NCBI GenBank assembly: GCA_028753945.1
Contig: JAPNXP010000015.1
Location: 372,001 to 436,000, forward strand
Length of the DNA stretch: 64,000 nt
Reading direction: 5' to 3'
Source: Hexactinellida sp. DTS-2022
Lineage: Eukaryota; Porifera; Hexactinellida
Shown in pieces: positions 1-10,579 of this stretch. The notes beneath the pieces were generated by a model. That model saw only the letters and a program-made list of their open reading frames with translations, was not told where the DNA came from and ran no database searches. The first letter of the stretch is position 1; each line of letters opens with the position of its first letter. The position numbers and the translations under genes are program-made.

Positions 1-1
1 T

Positions 2-955
2 TCCTGTGCAAGGATTCACGAAAGTATTCCAGAAATTAACGACAGAATTGTACGAATCGACACGTATGATTGGTCAGTCGAGGAGGTAGCAGGGGTAAGG
101 GGGAATTCGGTTAATTGGGAATTGGAGAAATTCGTTCCAAATTATTTCGTGAGACCGACGCCTGGGGGAGAAAGGGTTTATGAAGAAATATACGCACGCG
201 CGAAATATGTTACCAAACTTTTCGAGAATATTCCTGGGCAGAAATTAAGCCCTTCCACCTCTGGGCTTAAGACAGGGAATCTCCTGTTTATAGAGACCCT
301 TCTTGATGGGTCCATTATTTGGTACCCCAGGTACCTCTCTTTGGAGGCACACGAACTAAACGTGTACCAATCCAGAATCGGACTTGAACCGATACTAACT
401 ATAAAGTTAGACGATTTAGTCGTTAAAATGGAACAAGAGAAGGATACAGTTACCAAAGGCCTCGCGTTTATTCATTTCTACCAACAAGGGACTTGCCCTA
501 ATACCTATTATTTCTTTTCAGATCCCAAAGAGACCATAGATTGGTACTACGCCATTTTATGCGCTCAATCCCATTCAGACCGCAGACAACGGGCCGATCG
601 AAATAAATTCGCTGCTTCGACAACTCTTAACAGATCGGGGTACATCCATAAAACCGGGAGTCGGATTAACGACAAGTGGCGTAAAAGATGGTTTGTTGTC
701 CGCGACACAACTGTATGCTACTATAAAACTAAGGACAGTCACAAACCTCGTGGTGTATTCACGCTATGTGGTAATACACGCGTGGCTAAAATAGAAAGTG
801 GCCCGTTTTACCACACCCATAAATCTCCTACTCCTAACACATTTCTTGTAAGCACACCAGGGCGCATTTATAGACTGTGCGCTGAATCTAAACAAGATGA
901 AGAGGAATGGATTAAACTTTTTGAAAATATTCTGTTCTTAAAATATATTGCTTGA
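2..955 (+). CDS. ADAP: ArfGAP with dual PH domains (ADAP/centaurin-alpha-like), 3' part
   Basis: The reading frame is open from the first bases of the window to a TGA at 953-955, so the 5' end lies outside. The first ~40 codons match the end of an ArfGAP domain (a CARIHESIPE-like stretch, then a VRIDTYDW segment). A YFVRPTP motif and two PH domains follow, one before and one after about codon 200, the second with a KWRKRWFVV motif typical of PH strand 2. ADAP proteins are GTPase-activating proteins for Arf6 that bind phosphoinositides (PIP3, inositol phosphates) at the plasma membrane; this is family knowledge. Order and spacing match human ADAP1 along the whole visible part. The last exon seems to hold most of the protein without an intron. 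The GAP zinc finger and arginine finger are mostly upstream and cannot be checked. Confidence 0.92.
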   Translation, partial: SCARIHESIPEINDRIVRIDTYDWSVEEVAGVRGNSVNWELEKFVPNYFVRPTPGGERVYEEIYARAKYVTKLFENIPGQKLSPSTSGLKTGNLLFIETLLDGSIIWYPRYLSLEAHELNVYQSRIGLEPILTIKLDDLVVKMEQEKDTVTKGLAFIHFYQQGTCPNTYYFFSDPKETIDWYYAILCAQSHSDRRQRADRNKFAASTTLNRSGYIHKTGSRINDKWRKRWFVVRDTTVCYYKTKDSHKPRGVFTLCGNTRVAKIESGPFYHTHKSPTPNTFLVSTPGRIYRLCAESKQDEEEWIKLFENILFLKYIA

Positions 956-1860
956 ACTGTTTTACAATATTAATATTATACTGTCGCTTCGACTGTATAT
1001 GTACTGTCTTGCTCATCTAAATTAGATTTGTTTTTAAGGTCTTTATATTGCCCAATTGTCAACAAATAAAGTAAACAAATACTTTCGTTATATCGAAGTT
1101 GGATATAACGAAATTCCGCTTATAACGAAATGGAGATTTCCCCCAGAGCAATAAATGAATTAATTATTATCCGCTTATAACGAATATTCGGATATAACAA
1201 AGAAATTTACAGGTCCCAAGCACTTATTAGGTATAAATTATATACGTACATCATGTTGGTAAAAAATTTCCGAATAATATTTATAAATATAACCTAAATT
1301 CTCTGAAACATAAATATTACAGTAAATTCCAATGTTACTTTGCAGTATCGGGCGAAAGGTTACAAACGCATGATTAAATAACTTTTCTGTAAACAACCAA
1401 AATTCACATTTTTGTACTTACTACAACTTGCACTCATCATTGCAATAAAATGCAACTAAATTAGAAAATATTATTACCCATCTGGTTTAGTCATACTATC
1501 AGTACAATACACTTCCATTTCACTTTCTATAGCACACACTAAAGGACAGTATCCGTTATTATATTATTTGTTCTAATAGTTTGCTTATTGTGGCTCTGAT
1601 AAGAATGCGTTTCAATGAACAAAACTTTATACGTTAATATGACGTTTCTCAATGAACAAAACTATGTACACGTATAATACGTTTCAATTAATAAAACTTT
1701 GTACTATAATAAGATCGTGCTAATTCACTCTTATTTGTACCGTATATTCTCGAATAAATCGCCTTTTTATCTCAATATAAATACTCCCTCCCTTATGGTT
1801 CTAAATTGAGGGAAAATGTCCCCTTCCCCTCGAATACTAGCCCCTATAAGTAACTTGAAT
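956..1860. other. AT-rich intergenic region with a decayed inverted-repeat element
   Basis: No convincing coding sequence is visible. About 1081-1235 contains words such as GGATATAACGAAATTCCGCTTATAACGA and a GGTCCCAAGCACTT end, shared with the elements at 37441-37620 and 44731-45044. It is a degraded copy of the same MITE family. The missing 5' exons of the TEX11-like gene could lie here, but I could not find them. Confidence 0.6.
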
Positions 1861-3807
1861 TAACCCCTGTTCCTATTATAACGAGTGCCACACAGAATAC
1901 CCCTGTCCCTATTATAAGGAGTGCCACACAGAATACCCCTGTCCCTATTATAACGAGTGCCACACAGAATACCCCTGTCCCTATTATAACGAGTGCCACA
2001 CAGAATACCCCTGTCCCTATTATAACGAGTGCCACACAGAATACCCCTGTCCCTATTATAACGAGTGCCACACAGAATGCCCCTGTCCCTATTATAAGGA
2101 GTGCCACACAGATTACCCCTGTCCCTATTATAACGAGTGCCACACAGAATGCCCCTGTCCCTATTATAACGAGTGCCACACAGAATACCCCTGTCCCTAT
2201 TATAACGAGTGCCACACAGAATACCCCTGTCCCTATTATAAGGAGTGCCTCACAGAATGCCCCTGTCCCTATTATAACGAGTGCCACACAGAATGCCCCT
2301 GTCCCTATTATAACGAGTGCCACACAGAATACCCCTGTCCCTATTATAACGAGTGCCACACAGAATACCCCTGTCCCTATTATAAGGAGTGCCACACAGA
2401 ATACCCCTGTCCCTATTATAACGAGTGCCACACAGAATACCCCTGTCCCTATTATAACGAGTGCCACACAGAATACCCCTGTCCCTATTATAACGAGTGC
2501 CACACAGAATACCCCTGTCCCTATTATAAGGAGTGCCACACAGAATACCCCTGTCCCTATTATAACGAGTGCCACACAGAATACCCCTGTCCCTATTATA
2601 ACGAGTGCCACACAGAATACCCCTGTCCCTATTATAAGGAGTGCCACACAGAATACCCCTGTCCCTATTATAACGAGTGCCACACAGAATACCCCTGTCC
2701 CTATTATAACGAGTGCCACACAGAATACCCCTGTCCCTATTATAACGAGTGCCACACAGATTACCCCTGTTCCTATTATAACGAGTGCCACACAGAATAC
2801 CCCTGTCCCTATTATAAGGAGTGCCACACAGATTACCCCTGTCCCTATTATAACGAGTGCCACACAGAATGCCCCTGTCCCTATTATAACGAGTGCCACA
2901 CAGAATACCCCTGTCCCTATTATAACGAGTGCCACACAGAATACCCCTGTCCCTATTATAACGAGTGCCACACAGATTACCCCTGTCCCTATTATAACGA
3001 GTGCCACACAGAATGCCCCTGTCCCTATTATAACGAGTGCCACACAGAATACCCCTGTCCCTATTATAACGAGTGCCACACAGAATACCCCTGTCCCTAT
3101 TATAAGGAGTGCCACACAGAATACCCCTGTCCCTATTATAACGAGTGCCACACAGAATACCCCTGTCCCTATTATAACGAGTGCCACACAGAATACCCCT
3201 GTCCCTATTATAACGAGTGCCACACAGAATACCCCTGTCCCTATTATAACGAGTGCCACACAGAATACCCCTGTCCCTATTATAACGAGTGCCACACAGA
3301 ATACCCCTGTCCCTATTATAACGAGTGCCACACAGAATACCCCTGTCCCTATTATAACGAGTGCCACACAGAATACCCCTGTCCCTATTATAAGGAGTGC
3401 CTCACAGAATACCCCTGTCCCTATTATAACGAGTGCCTCACAGAATACCCCTGTCCCTATTATAACGAGTGCCACACAGAATACCCCTGTCCCTATTATA
3501 AGGAGTGCTACACAGAATACCCCTGTCCCTATTATAAGGAGTGCCACACAGAATACCCCTGTCCCTATTATAACGAGTGCCACACAGAATACCCCTGTCC
3601 CTATTATAAGGAGTGCTACACAGAATGCCCCTGTCCCTATTATAAGGAGTGCTACACAGAATACCCCTGTCCCTATTATAACGAGTGCCACACAGAATAC
3701 CCCTGTCCCTATTATAACGAGTGCCACACAGAATACCCCTGTCCCTATTATAACGAGTGCTACACAGAATTAACCCCTGTCCCTATTATAAGAGTGCCAC
3801 ACAGAAT
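1861..3807. repeat. 36-bp minisatellite, about 54 tandem units
   Basis: The unit is 36 bp, containing CACACAGAATACCCCTGTCC then CTATTATAACGAGTGC. It repeats without a length change from about 1889 to 3770. Variants are single substitutions (AAC/AAG, GAATAC/GAATGC, GAATAC/GATTAC, CCACAC/CTCACA) scattered among units, as expected from unequal exchange or conversion. Because 36 is a multiple of three and one frame on each strand lacks stops, it forms long open frames (a 12-residue VALVIIGTGVFC repeat on minus, CHTEYPCPYYNE on plus). Most unit variants change residues in both frames, and there is no flanking gene structure, so I do not call it coding. Confidence 0.95.
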
Positions 3808-3829
3808 GTCATCTGCTGTGCTCCGATAG

Positions 3830-6800
3830 GTCCGTCTGCTTGCCTGTAAGTCTGAGGCCTGGCTAGGCCTATCCGAGCAGGAGAGAGCTCTGGATTGCAT
3901 CGGACAAGCCAAACAGCTGTTATCGCATGTCTCCCAGTCCGAGAGAGCCTGGGTGTCCGTGCTCTGCTATAACCTGGGCCTAGACCTGTATAAGCAGGGG
4001 GGGTACATACAGTGTCTGGCTTGGCTAAAGGAGAGCTATGAGATAGGCAGACAGGGCCGGTGCATGGAGCCTATAAAGCAGGCCAGGACCCTGCGACTTA
4101 TCGCCCTAGCCTACCTGGAGTCAGATGCAAGCGGGGAGTGCGTTAAGGCTCTCAATACTGTGGAGCTCTCTCTAACAGAGCACGTGCATCCCTCCGGCCT
4201 ATTCTTGAAGCTACGCGTACTACTCCAGGGGAGACAGGTATACTGTAGACACTATATACTGTAGTACTGTAGTATATGTTAGTAGGAACACGGATAAGGG
4301 GAATATCGGTTAAGGAGTACAAGGTTAATTCCCCTAGCCTATACAAATGCATGCAAGTGACTCCGGTTAATACGAATTCCGGATAATAAGAACATATTAA
4401 GGCGGTCCCCTGGTGTTCCTATTAACAGAGTATATACTATACTGTGCAGTTAGTTACATAGATACTATTGTTAGGTCAGAGTTTTGAAAGTTGGAATTAT
4501 TTCATTGTATAACTATGCAATCTATACTTATTTGTAAAGCCACTTTCATAACCAATTTATTTGTAAAGCCACTTTCAGAACCACTGCATTCCTGTATGCT
4601 CTCATAACACGGTTGTCTATAAATAGGTGTCAAGTGGTCAGGAGGTTCAGATCAGGAGTTCTCTCCTCGATCTCATTCGCTGTCCGGACTGTGACATTGA
4701 CCTGTGTCTGTCAGCTGTCAGAGCAACAGCCGATGCCCCTGGCCTGTCCGACCTGGCCCTCTCCTCCCTCTCGACCCTCAGGGAGTGCCACAACGCACCA
4801 CTTGACACCTCCAAATGTGTCCTCCTACATCTAGAGCTCCTGCTCCGGGCTGACAGACTAGAGGAGGCAGTGGGGCTGCTATCGGCCAATCAGGAGGCGG
4901 GGTTTGAGGCAGAGGTTTGCAAGCGGGTTGTTATGACGCTCTGGGAGAGCGCCACCCGATTGGTGGACACAGACAGACACCACCAGGCACTCATACTGTA
5001 CCAGCTGTGTCTCGATAGGTATTCTAACACTCTAGCTTATATATAGCGAGTGTAAAGTCAGTCCTTATTAGTAGCTTATTATACAGTCAGTTAGTGTAAA
5101 CAGATTTCGTATGTTCAATATGAAAATTTTAATATGAACAAGCCCTATGGTCCCAATTTAACAACTTACATAGGATTTGTATTAAGTGAGTTCGTTTATT
5201 ATAAAGTCTCTGTATTATACAGCCATTTGTAAATACGCTCCTAATCCTGGTCTGATGCTATTTTCATACCCCTAAATCACAAATTTATGTTACGGTATAG
5301 GAAAAGATTCCAAAATTTTGTGCTCCTAAATAAAAAATTTCCAAAAAATCATACTCCAAAAAGAGCGTCTCGCGCTCCTGGATAAATCCTTACAGTACAC
5401 TAACACTGTATCTCTATTATGACAGTACATATAACCTGACTGTATAACCATATAACCTTACACTAACACTACACTACACGTGTGTATCTAGATACGGGTC
5501 GACAGGTCTGGGAGATAGCAACCTGTCTAAGCTGCACCGGAACCGAGCCTCCTGTCTGATAGAGCTGGGGAGACTCGAGGAGGCGGCCTCCTCTCTCCGA
5601 TCAGCTGTTCGTATCTCCCACAGCAGTCCCTACACGCACTACGTAGGATACAAGCTGGCCCTCCTGCAAGATGATACCTCAAGTGTTAGTGCTCAGTCTT
5701 ACACAGTAGTACAGTAGATATAGTATAACCTCGTTAGTACGGTTAATACGAACACTATTCAGTCTCCTTCAAAGCCTTTCAATACTAATGATATTGGTTA
5801 ATCGAATTCCGGATAAGGCGAACGCGTTTTGACGGTCCCCTGGTGTTCCTACTAACGAGGTTATACTGTAACATTCCAATGTTATACGAACATGCCGGTT
5901 ATAATAACATTCTACTGGAAAACGGTTGCCATATACCCTATATAGTTTATGCCGATTATAAGAACACTATATGCAGTTACCGACGATGTTCTTATAACCG
6001 GTATCCACTGTTCCTATTAAAGAGGTTATACTGTAACATTACAATGCTATGCATACCTTTACGCCAGTTGTGTCGCTAGGCCGGGGAGCACCTGGACCTG
6101 ATGATGTCATGCTACCGCTCCTCTGATGACGTCAGCGGAGAGGTGAGTGTGGAGGGTCTCCTGTCTCTGTCGGTGCAGGTCGCATTCGAATGCGGGAACC
6201 GAGAAGTGGCCTGCTCCGCCCTGGAGGCCCTGGTGGTGTCGCGGGGGCACTCGGGGGGCCTGGGGGCCATGCGGTGTCTGGTGAGACTCAAGCTGACGCT
6301 GATAGAGGGGCTCGGGCCTGAGGGGGCGCAGGACGTGAGGAGACAGGTGTCCCGACTAATCGGACACGCGTACAAACAGCTGGAGGAAAGGGGCGAGAGT
6401 GGGAACGGAGACATTGGAGTAGAGGTACTGATAGACACTTGTGTGCCCTTATTGTGCCTCTTATGTGCCCCTTATTGTGCCACTTGTGTGCCCACTTATT
6501 GAGCCACTTGAATGACCTTATTGTGCCCCTTATTGTGCCAGTTATTGTGCCCTTATTGTGCCATCTTATATGCCCCTTATTGTGCCACTTGTGTGCCCCT
6601 TATTGTGCCACTTGTGTGCCCCTTATTGTGCCACTTGTGTGCCCACTTATTGAGCCACTTGAATGACCTTATTGTGTCCCTTATTGTGCCATCTTATATG
6701 CCCCTTATTGTGCCACTTGTGTGCCCCTTATTGTGCCACTTTAACTCCCCTTATCGTGCCTCTTATTGTGCCCTTATAATGCCACTTGTGTACTACTTAT

Positions 6801-7915
6801 TACCCTTATAATGCCCCTCTAGGTGGACTGGTTCTCGCGAGTCTCCTGGAACCTGGCCCTGCAGTGCGGCACCGACTACGCGGCCATGAAGGAGCTCTTC
6901 TCCCTCTCCATGCGTCTCAACTCTCTCTCCCCTCTGGACCCCTCTCTGCAGGCCCGACAGAGGTCCTGTCTCGTGGGGGCGGCCGCCGCGGCCCTCAAAC
7001 ACGCAAAGACAGGAACAGAGGAGGAGGGCAAACAGGTGGCAGAGGAGGTGTTGCGGTTTGTGGAACAGGGCAAGCGACTGTGTGTCTCAGAGAGGGTAGC
7101 GGTACAGGATAGGACCATGGATAACTCGCTTGTGTTCTTTCACTTGTTTGAGTTGGAAGCCAAGCACAAACTTGGTTATCAGAACTTGGGAACTTGTTTG
7201 GAAGAAATAGCACTTTTACCAACAGCCGACACGAAGGTATTCCTATTTATAACCATGGATATCAGCTTAACCAGACATGAGCCAAATCCATAGGGAAAAT
7301 GTAAAACTCAGGGAATGGGAATGGGAATTAAATCCCAAATTTATACTAACTAATGGGAATTAATGATTAAATTATAATTTCCCGTCTCTGATATTTCTCT
7401 CCTCTCAGATATTCGAAGCGATAGCCTCCATCACCTGTGAGGGGTCTCTATATTCAAAACGGATTTCTATCAAGGCTCTTCAGCTGGCAATTGAGCGACA
7501 CAAGAATTCTGAAAATGGAACTGACACTAACAAACTGGCCCAGTTACACCATTCACTCATAACTTTGTTGCTGTCTAACGATGTGCTTATAGATACCGCA
7601 GGGCGAGAAAACGCGCTTAGCACATTCAAACATATCCTTTCTATCCTAGATACCACAGACGGACATGGCATGCATAGATATCCCGAAATAGACATAGTTT
7701 GGTTGATGACAAAGGCCTGGAATTTGGGTGTAATCCAGTTCAGCAAACACCAGTTTATAGAGGCCGAGAGATGGTGTGGTTTGTCGCTTAAGTTCATGTA
7801 CCAACTCAAGGAAATGAGAACCTCTTACGAGGAACAAATGACTAATGTATATTCAGAGATTCTGGCTAAACTCCCAGATTCCAACGAGAATATTAACCAG
7901 CACTCCGATCACTAA
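3830..7915 (+). CDS. TEX11: TEX11/SPO22/ZIP4-like meiotic TPR protein, 5' end not found
   Basis: Six exons join in phase: 3830-4237, 4627-5018, 5492-5684, 6080-6424, 6823-7236 and 7409-7915 (752 codons plus stop). Each boundary has GT-AG. The protein matches the TEX11/SPO22 family: a VLCYNLGLDLYKQ segment in exon 1, WFSRVSWNLALQC in exon 5, and a C-terminus with WLMTKAWNLGV and AERWCGLSLKF. TEX11/Zip4 proteins are TPR scaffolds that promote meiotic crossover formation in germ cells (family knowledge). The family is usually about 900+ residues, so roughly 190 N-terminal residues are missing. The frame upstream meets TAG at 3827 directly beside the 36-bp minisatellite. An ATG at 3806 is in frame but is cut off by that stop. 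Either upstream exons lie beyond the minisatellite or the 5' end is damaged. Introns hold MITEs and a satellite-like repeat at 6440-6800. Confidence 0.9.
4272..4444. repeat. MITE, family I (GTTAATAGGAACACCAGGGG type)
   Basis: Lies in TEX11-like intron 1. It shares GGTTAAGGAGTACAAGGTTA, TATACAAATGCATGCAAGTG and a CCTGGTGTTCCTATTAACAG end with copies at 13826-13979 and 54646-55017, in inverse orientation to these. The left end is degenerate. Confidence 0.75.
5084..5395. repeat. Composite of two repeat families in TEX11-like intron 2
   Basis: TA followed by CAGTCAG begins a truncated family-C element with AACAAGCCCTATGGTCCCAA, compare 22407-22593. From about 5218 a different family follows (CAGCCATTTGTAAATACGCT ... 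GTCTCGCGCTCCTGGATAA). This second family also occurs at 17400-17550, 43605-43770, 47830-47915 and 60295-60480. Confidence 0.75.
5721..5868. repeat. Pogo/Tigger-like MITE, family A
   Basis: Flanked by TA on both sides. Terminal inverted repeats read TAGTATAACCTCGTTAGTAC at the left and CTAACGAGGTTATACTG at the right. The interior words TTCCGGATAAGGCGAACGC and CCCCTGGTGTTCCTACTAA are shared with 18746-18902 and 24466-24622. A family-D-like element in reverse orientation follows immediately (about 5870-6030). Confidence 0.85.
6440..6805. repeat. Irregular tandem repeat in TEX11-like intron 4
   Basis: Repeats of CCCCTTATTGTGCCACTTGT with unit length of roughly 21-22 bp and variable spacing fill most of the intron between the exons ending at 6424 and starting at 6823. 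The frames through it are open by chance only. Confidence 0.85.
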
Positions 7916-8049
7916 CTTATGTTAATCAGATGATTGTATGTATCGCTAATCAGGTGTGATGTACGTATGTATACTAGCATAGGTGTATTATATATATATA
8001 TATATCCCTTCAAAACTGGGGGTTACTAAACCATTAAATAATGAGATAT

Positions 8050-8218
8050 CTTATATGTAGACCGTCTAGAAATAGACCAGGTTTTATTCCCTATGCATTA
8101 GTATTACCCATAAAAAGCAGGGCAAGTGGTCTACAGAATTTATAGACGGTCTACAAATTTTTGGCTTATTTGTATGGGCTTTTATAGACCGTCTATTTCT
8201 AGACGGTCTACATATAAG
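8050..8218. repeat. MITE with 26-bp perfect inverted ends, family G
   Basis: The ends CTTATATGTAGACCGTCTAG and its exact complement at 8193-8218 bound a 169-bp element. Interior copies of GGTCTACA-type words make it partly palindromic throughout. Related copies lie at 19622-19774 and, truncated, at 43470-43570. Confidence 0.85.
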
Positions 8219-8277
8219 GAAGCTCTTAAATAATTCTTACTTCGACTATTCACCAACAACAAATAATATTTTAAGAA

Positions 8278-8442
8278 TTTACTTATACAGCGATCATCGG
8301 CGTTTTTTTAAATAACCTGGCTACTTTCTACCGATGGTGTTTTTTATAAACTTAAAAAAACAATCGGTAGAAAGTAGCGAGGTTTTTTAATACAAACGCC
8401 GATGATCGGTGATACCGATGATCGCTGTATAAGTAAACTCAT
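8278..8442. repeat. Long hairpin element (CAGCGATCATCGG ends)
   Basis: TTTACTTATACAGCGATCAT at the left is matched by its complement at the right, with further paired blocks inside (TACTTTCTACCGAT against ATCGGTAGAAAGTA). It is a foldback element. Together with the neighbour at 8050-8218 it fills most of the gap between the TEX11-like gene and NHL gene A. Confidence 0.8.
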
Positions 8443-8650
8443 ATTTTAAATAGATATGATGCCCATTCAATAATTATTCATAGTGGAAATTTGAAAACAT
8501 TGTTTACCTACTTAGTAAACAACAACAGTATATCTTAATGCACGTATATGGGTCAACACTTTTTCTAATGTAAATGGCAAAATTTTCTGCTCGCCTAGAT
8601 TAGTTTGAACTCGCACGTGCCTAAACTATTCATTTAGTTCCAATAATATA

Positions 8651-8847
8651 ATGAAAGTATTTCCTTTCACTACATTCCTGACTGGATGGAGTCACCATGT
8701 GCATCAGAAGAGGCGGCACACAAACAGATGCCACATTCCACTCAGTTCCACCACCTAGCTCTGCTATAAGATACGAGACACATTCTCTATAGCATTCTAA
8801 TAACAAACTACTTTCCTTTCAATAGCTAACTAGCAAATAATAACAAA
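8651..8847 (+). promoter_or_regulatory. Upstream region of NHL gene A, conserved with NHL gene B
   Basis: About 195 bp before the start codon are nearly identical to 30747-30956 before the second NHL gene. Shared words include AAAGTATTTCCTTTCACTAC, GACTGGATGGAGTCACCATG and a TATA-like CTGCTATAAGATACGAG about 75 bp upstream of the ATG. Conservation by recent duplication is certain. A promoter or 5' UTR role is inferred from position. Confidence 0.5.
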
Positions 8848-10065
8848 ATGGCCGTTCGATTCCCTGACCCGATACACCCCGTAGACCCTGTCGAGTTGGA
8901 AATACACCAACTGTTCGACCGCATAATTATGTGTGTCCAGCAGCGACGAGTGGCACTCATAACTACATACCGCGACACACGCGACCAAATAGCCGCTAGG
9001 CCCATAGCCCGCGCGCGAAAAGAAGAAGAACTGATCCGACTGAAAACCGAAACCGAGCGTCTCTTCCAAATGAACGAACTGAGAGAGACCCAGGAGCGAA
9101 TCCTAGCGGAACTAGAACAAGCGCTAGCAGAGGTGAGGGTACCCCAGCCCGAGACACGCGTGGTGTTCCGAGGCACCTGTGGACACCTGGAGCAGGTGAT
9201 CGCAGGTGTGGGAGAGGTAGTCGAGGAGGATGTACCCGTTGTACCCCGATATGAACAAATGAGACCGATTGTAGCTGTCGGGAAGATAGGAAATGCTCCT
9301 GGAGAGCTCTTGAATCCTCGTGGTGTCGCAATCGATGGGAACACAAATCTGATTTATGTCACAGAAGGGTTTGGTTCCTGTAGAGTCTCAATCTTCTCGG
9401 AGACAGGCGAATTCCTAAACACTTTCACGAACCAAGACATGAGAGAGCCACACGGTATTGCGATCCATCGAGACAACCTGTACGTGACGGACACAGGAGT
9501 ACACGCTGTGTTCCGATTCAAAATAGAGGCTGACATGCGTCTCGTCGCTAGCCTAGGGAATAAGGGATCTGGTGTGGGACAGTTCGATGACCCTTTCGGA
9601 CTCTCCGTCTCTACCAACGGAGATGTGTTCGTATCGGATTCTAACAACAACAGAATCCAAGTCCTAGATGACTCCCTACACTTCCAAAGATCCATAACGC
9701 TTGGGGCAATGTATTTCCCGTATGACATTAAACTGACACCAAATGAGGTGTACGTGCTAACTAGTGGATACATACACGTGTTAACCTACACAGGGGATAG
9801 GATACGCTCTTTCGTTACACAACCTGGTTATGGGGCATTTATCCTTGCTCCCTTCTTCTGTTTGGACGCACATCATAACATAATAGTCGGAGACTGGGAT
9901 ACTAATAATATCAGAATACTAACCAAAGAGGGCACACCCCTACACACCATACAGACACCAGAGGATGGAGGATACTTGTTGGGAATAGCTCTAACTAATA
10001 ATCTAAATATAGTAACTGTGTATAGCTATGTAGCTAACCAGCTAATAATATTCTCTAGCTACTAA
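8848..10065 (+). CDS. Coiled-coil plus NHL-repeat beta-propeller protein (copy A)
   Basis: An intronless gene of 405 aa. Residues ~10-110 are helical and charged, resembling the coiled coil that follows the B-box in TRIM-NHL proteins, but no RING or B-box cysteines precede it. Residues ~145-405 form NHL/six-bladed propeller repeats, with recurring P-x-G-[IVL]-x-[IV] and [IV]-Y-V-[TA]-[DE] strand motifs (GVAIDG, LYVTD, VFVSDSNNNRIQV, NIRILTKEG). NHL propellers in TRIM-NHL proteins bind RNA or proteins, so the ligand here is unknown. There is no signal peptide or membrane segment, so a cytoplasmic location is likely. Copy B at 30957-32171 is a close paralogue with a matching upstream region. 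The coiled coil is almost unchanged between the copies, while the propeller differs at many loop positions. Confidence 0.85.
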   Translation: MAVRFPDPIHPVDPVELEIHQLFDRIIMCVQQRRVALITTYRDTRDQIAARPIARARKEEELIRLKTETERLFQMNELRETQERILAELEQALAEVRVPQPETRVVFRGTCGHLEQVIAGVGEVVEEDVPVVPRYEQMRPIVAVGKIGNAPGELLNPRGVAIDGNTNLIYVTEGFGSCRVSIFSETGEFLNTFTNQDMREPHGIAIHRDNLYVTDTGVHAVFRFKIEADMRLVASLGNKGSGVGQFDDPFGLSVSTNGDVFVSDSNNNRIQVLDDSLHFQRSITLGAMYFPYDIKLTPNEVYVLTSGYIHVLTYTGDRIRSFVTQPGYGAFILAPFFCLDAHHNIIVGDWDTNNIRILTKEGTPLHTIQTPEDGGYLLGIALTNNLNIVTVYSYVANQLIIFSSY

Positions 10066-10579
10066 TGTGTTTTAAATATTAACTTATTATTGTTGTTGTG
10101 TTGTTACAATGCCCTGAATGGGTAGGACAGCTAAGCCGGGGAACAGACATAGGAAATAAGAATTCATGAAATTATACGGGAGAGGCTAGTTTGGAACGGG
10201 TTTCAAGGTTATTTAGATCCTGATTCCGAATTAATAGTGTCAACGTACCATCTTATTATAATTTGCTGTTGTTAAGCAAAATAAATAAAATTACGCTTGA
10301 CCGAAATGCGAGTTCCATTAAATTATTTACCAATGACCCGATAGTTATCATATATACCCATAGATAGAATATTCCTTCATAACACACAAGTTATATAATA
10401 AATAAATAATATCCCTAATATTCCTTCGCCCCAAACGGATTTTAGAGAGAACATAATCCCTTATGGGAGTGTAAGTACTACCAGAGAGTTAATTAATAAA
10501 CTTGTGTTTAGCATATAACAATAGCTGTTAAGTTATTGATAAGAGTACACAAATGAATATATATTGTATATCTATAATG
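10066..10579. other. Intergenic, AT-rich, no feature recognised
   Basis: This is the space between the convergent NHL gene A and the minus-strand LRR gene. I see no repeat or coding signal beyond AATAAA-like words usable as polyadenylation signals on either strand. Confidence 0.5.

Noticed and set aside
1844-3727. A 627-residue minus-strand frame of VALVIIGTGVFC repeats
   Set aside because: It is the translation of the 36-bp minisatellite. Unit variants change residues in both strands' frames, and no gene structure surrounds it.
1861-3807. 36-bp regular repeat as a possible CRISPR array
   Set aside because: Units are directly adjacent with no unique spacers, and the locus is in an animal chromosome.
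6439-6811. Cys/Pro/Leu-rich frames in TEX11 intron 4
   Set aside because: They are translations of the CCCCTTATTGTGCCACTTGT repeat between two well-supported exons.
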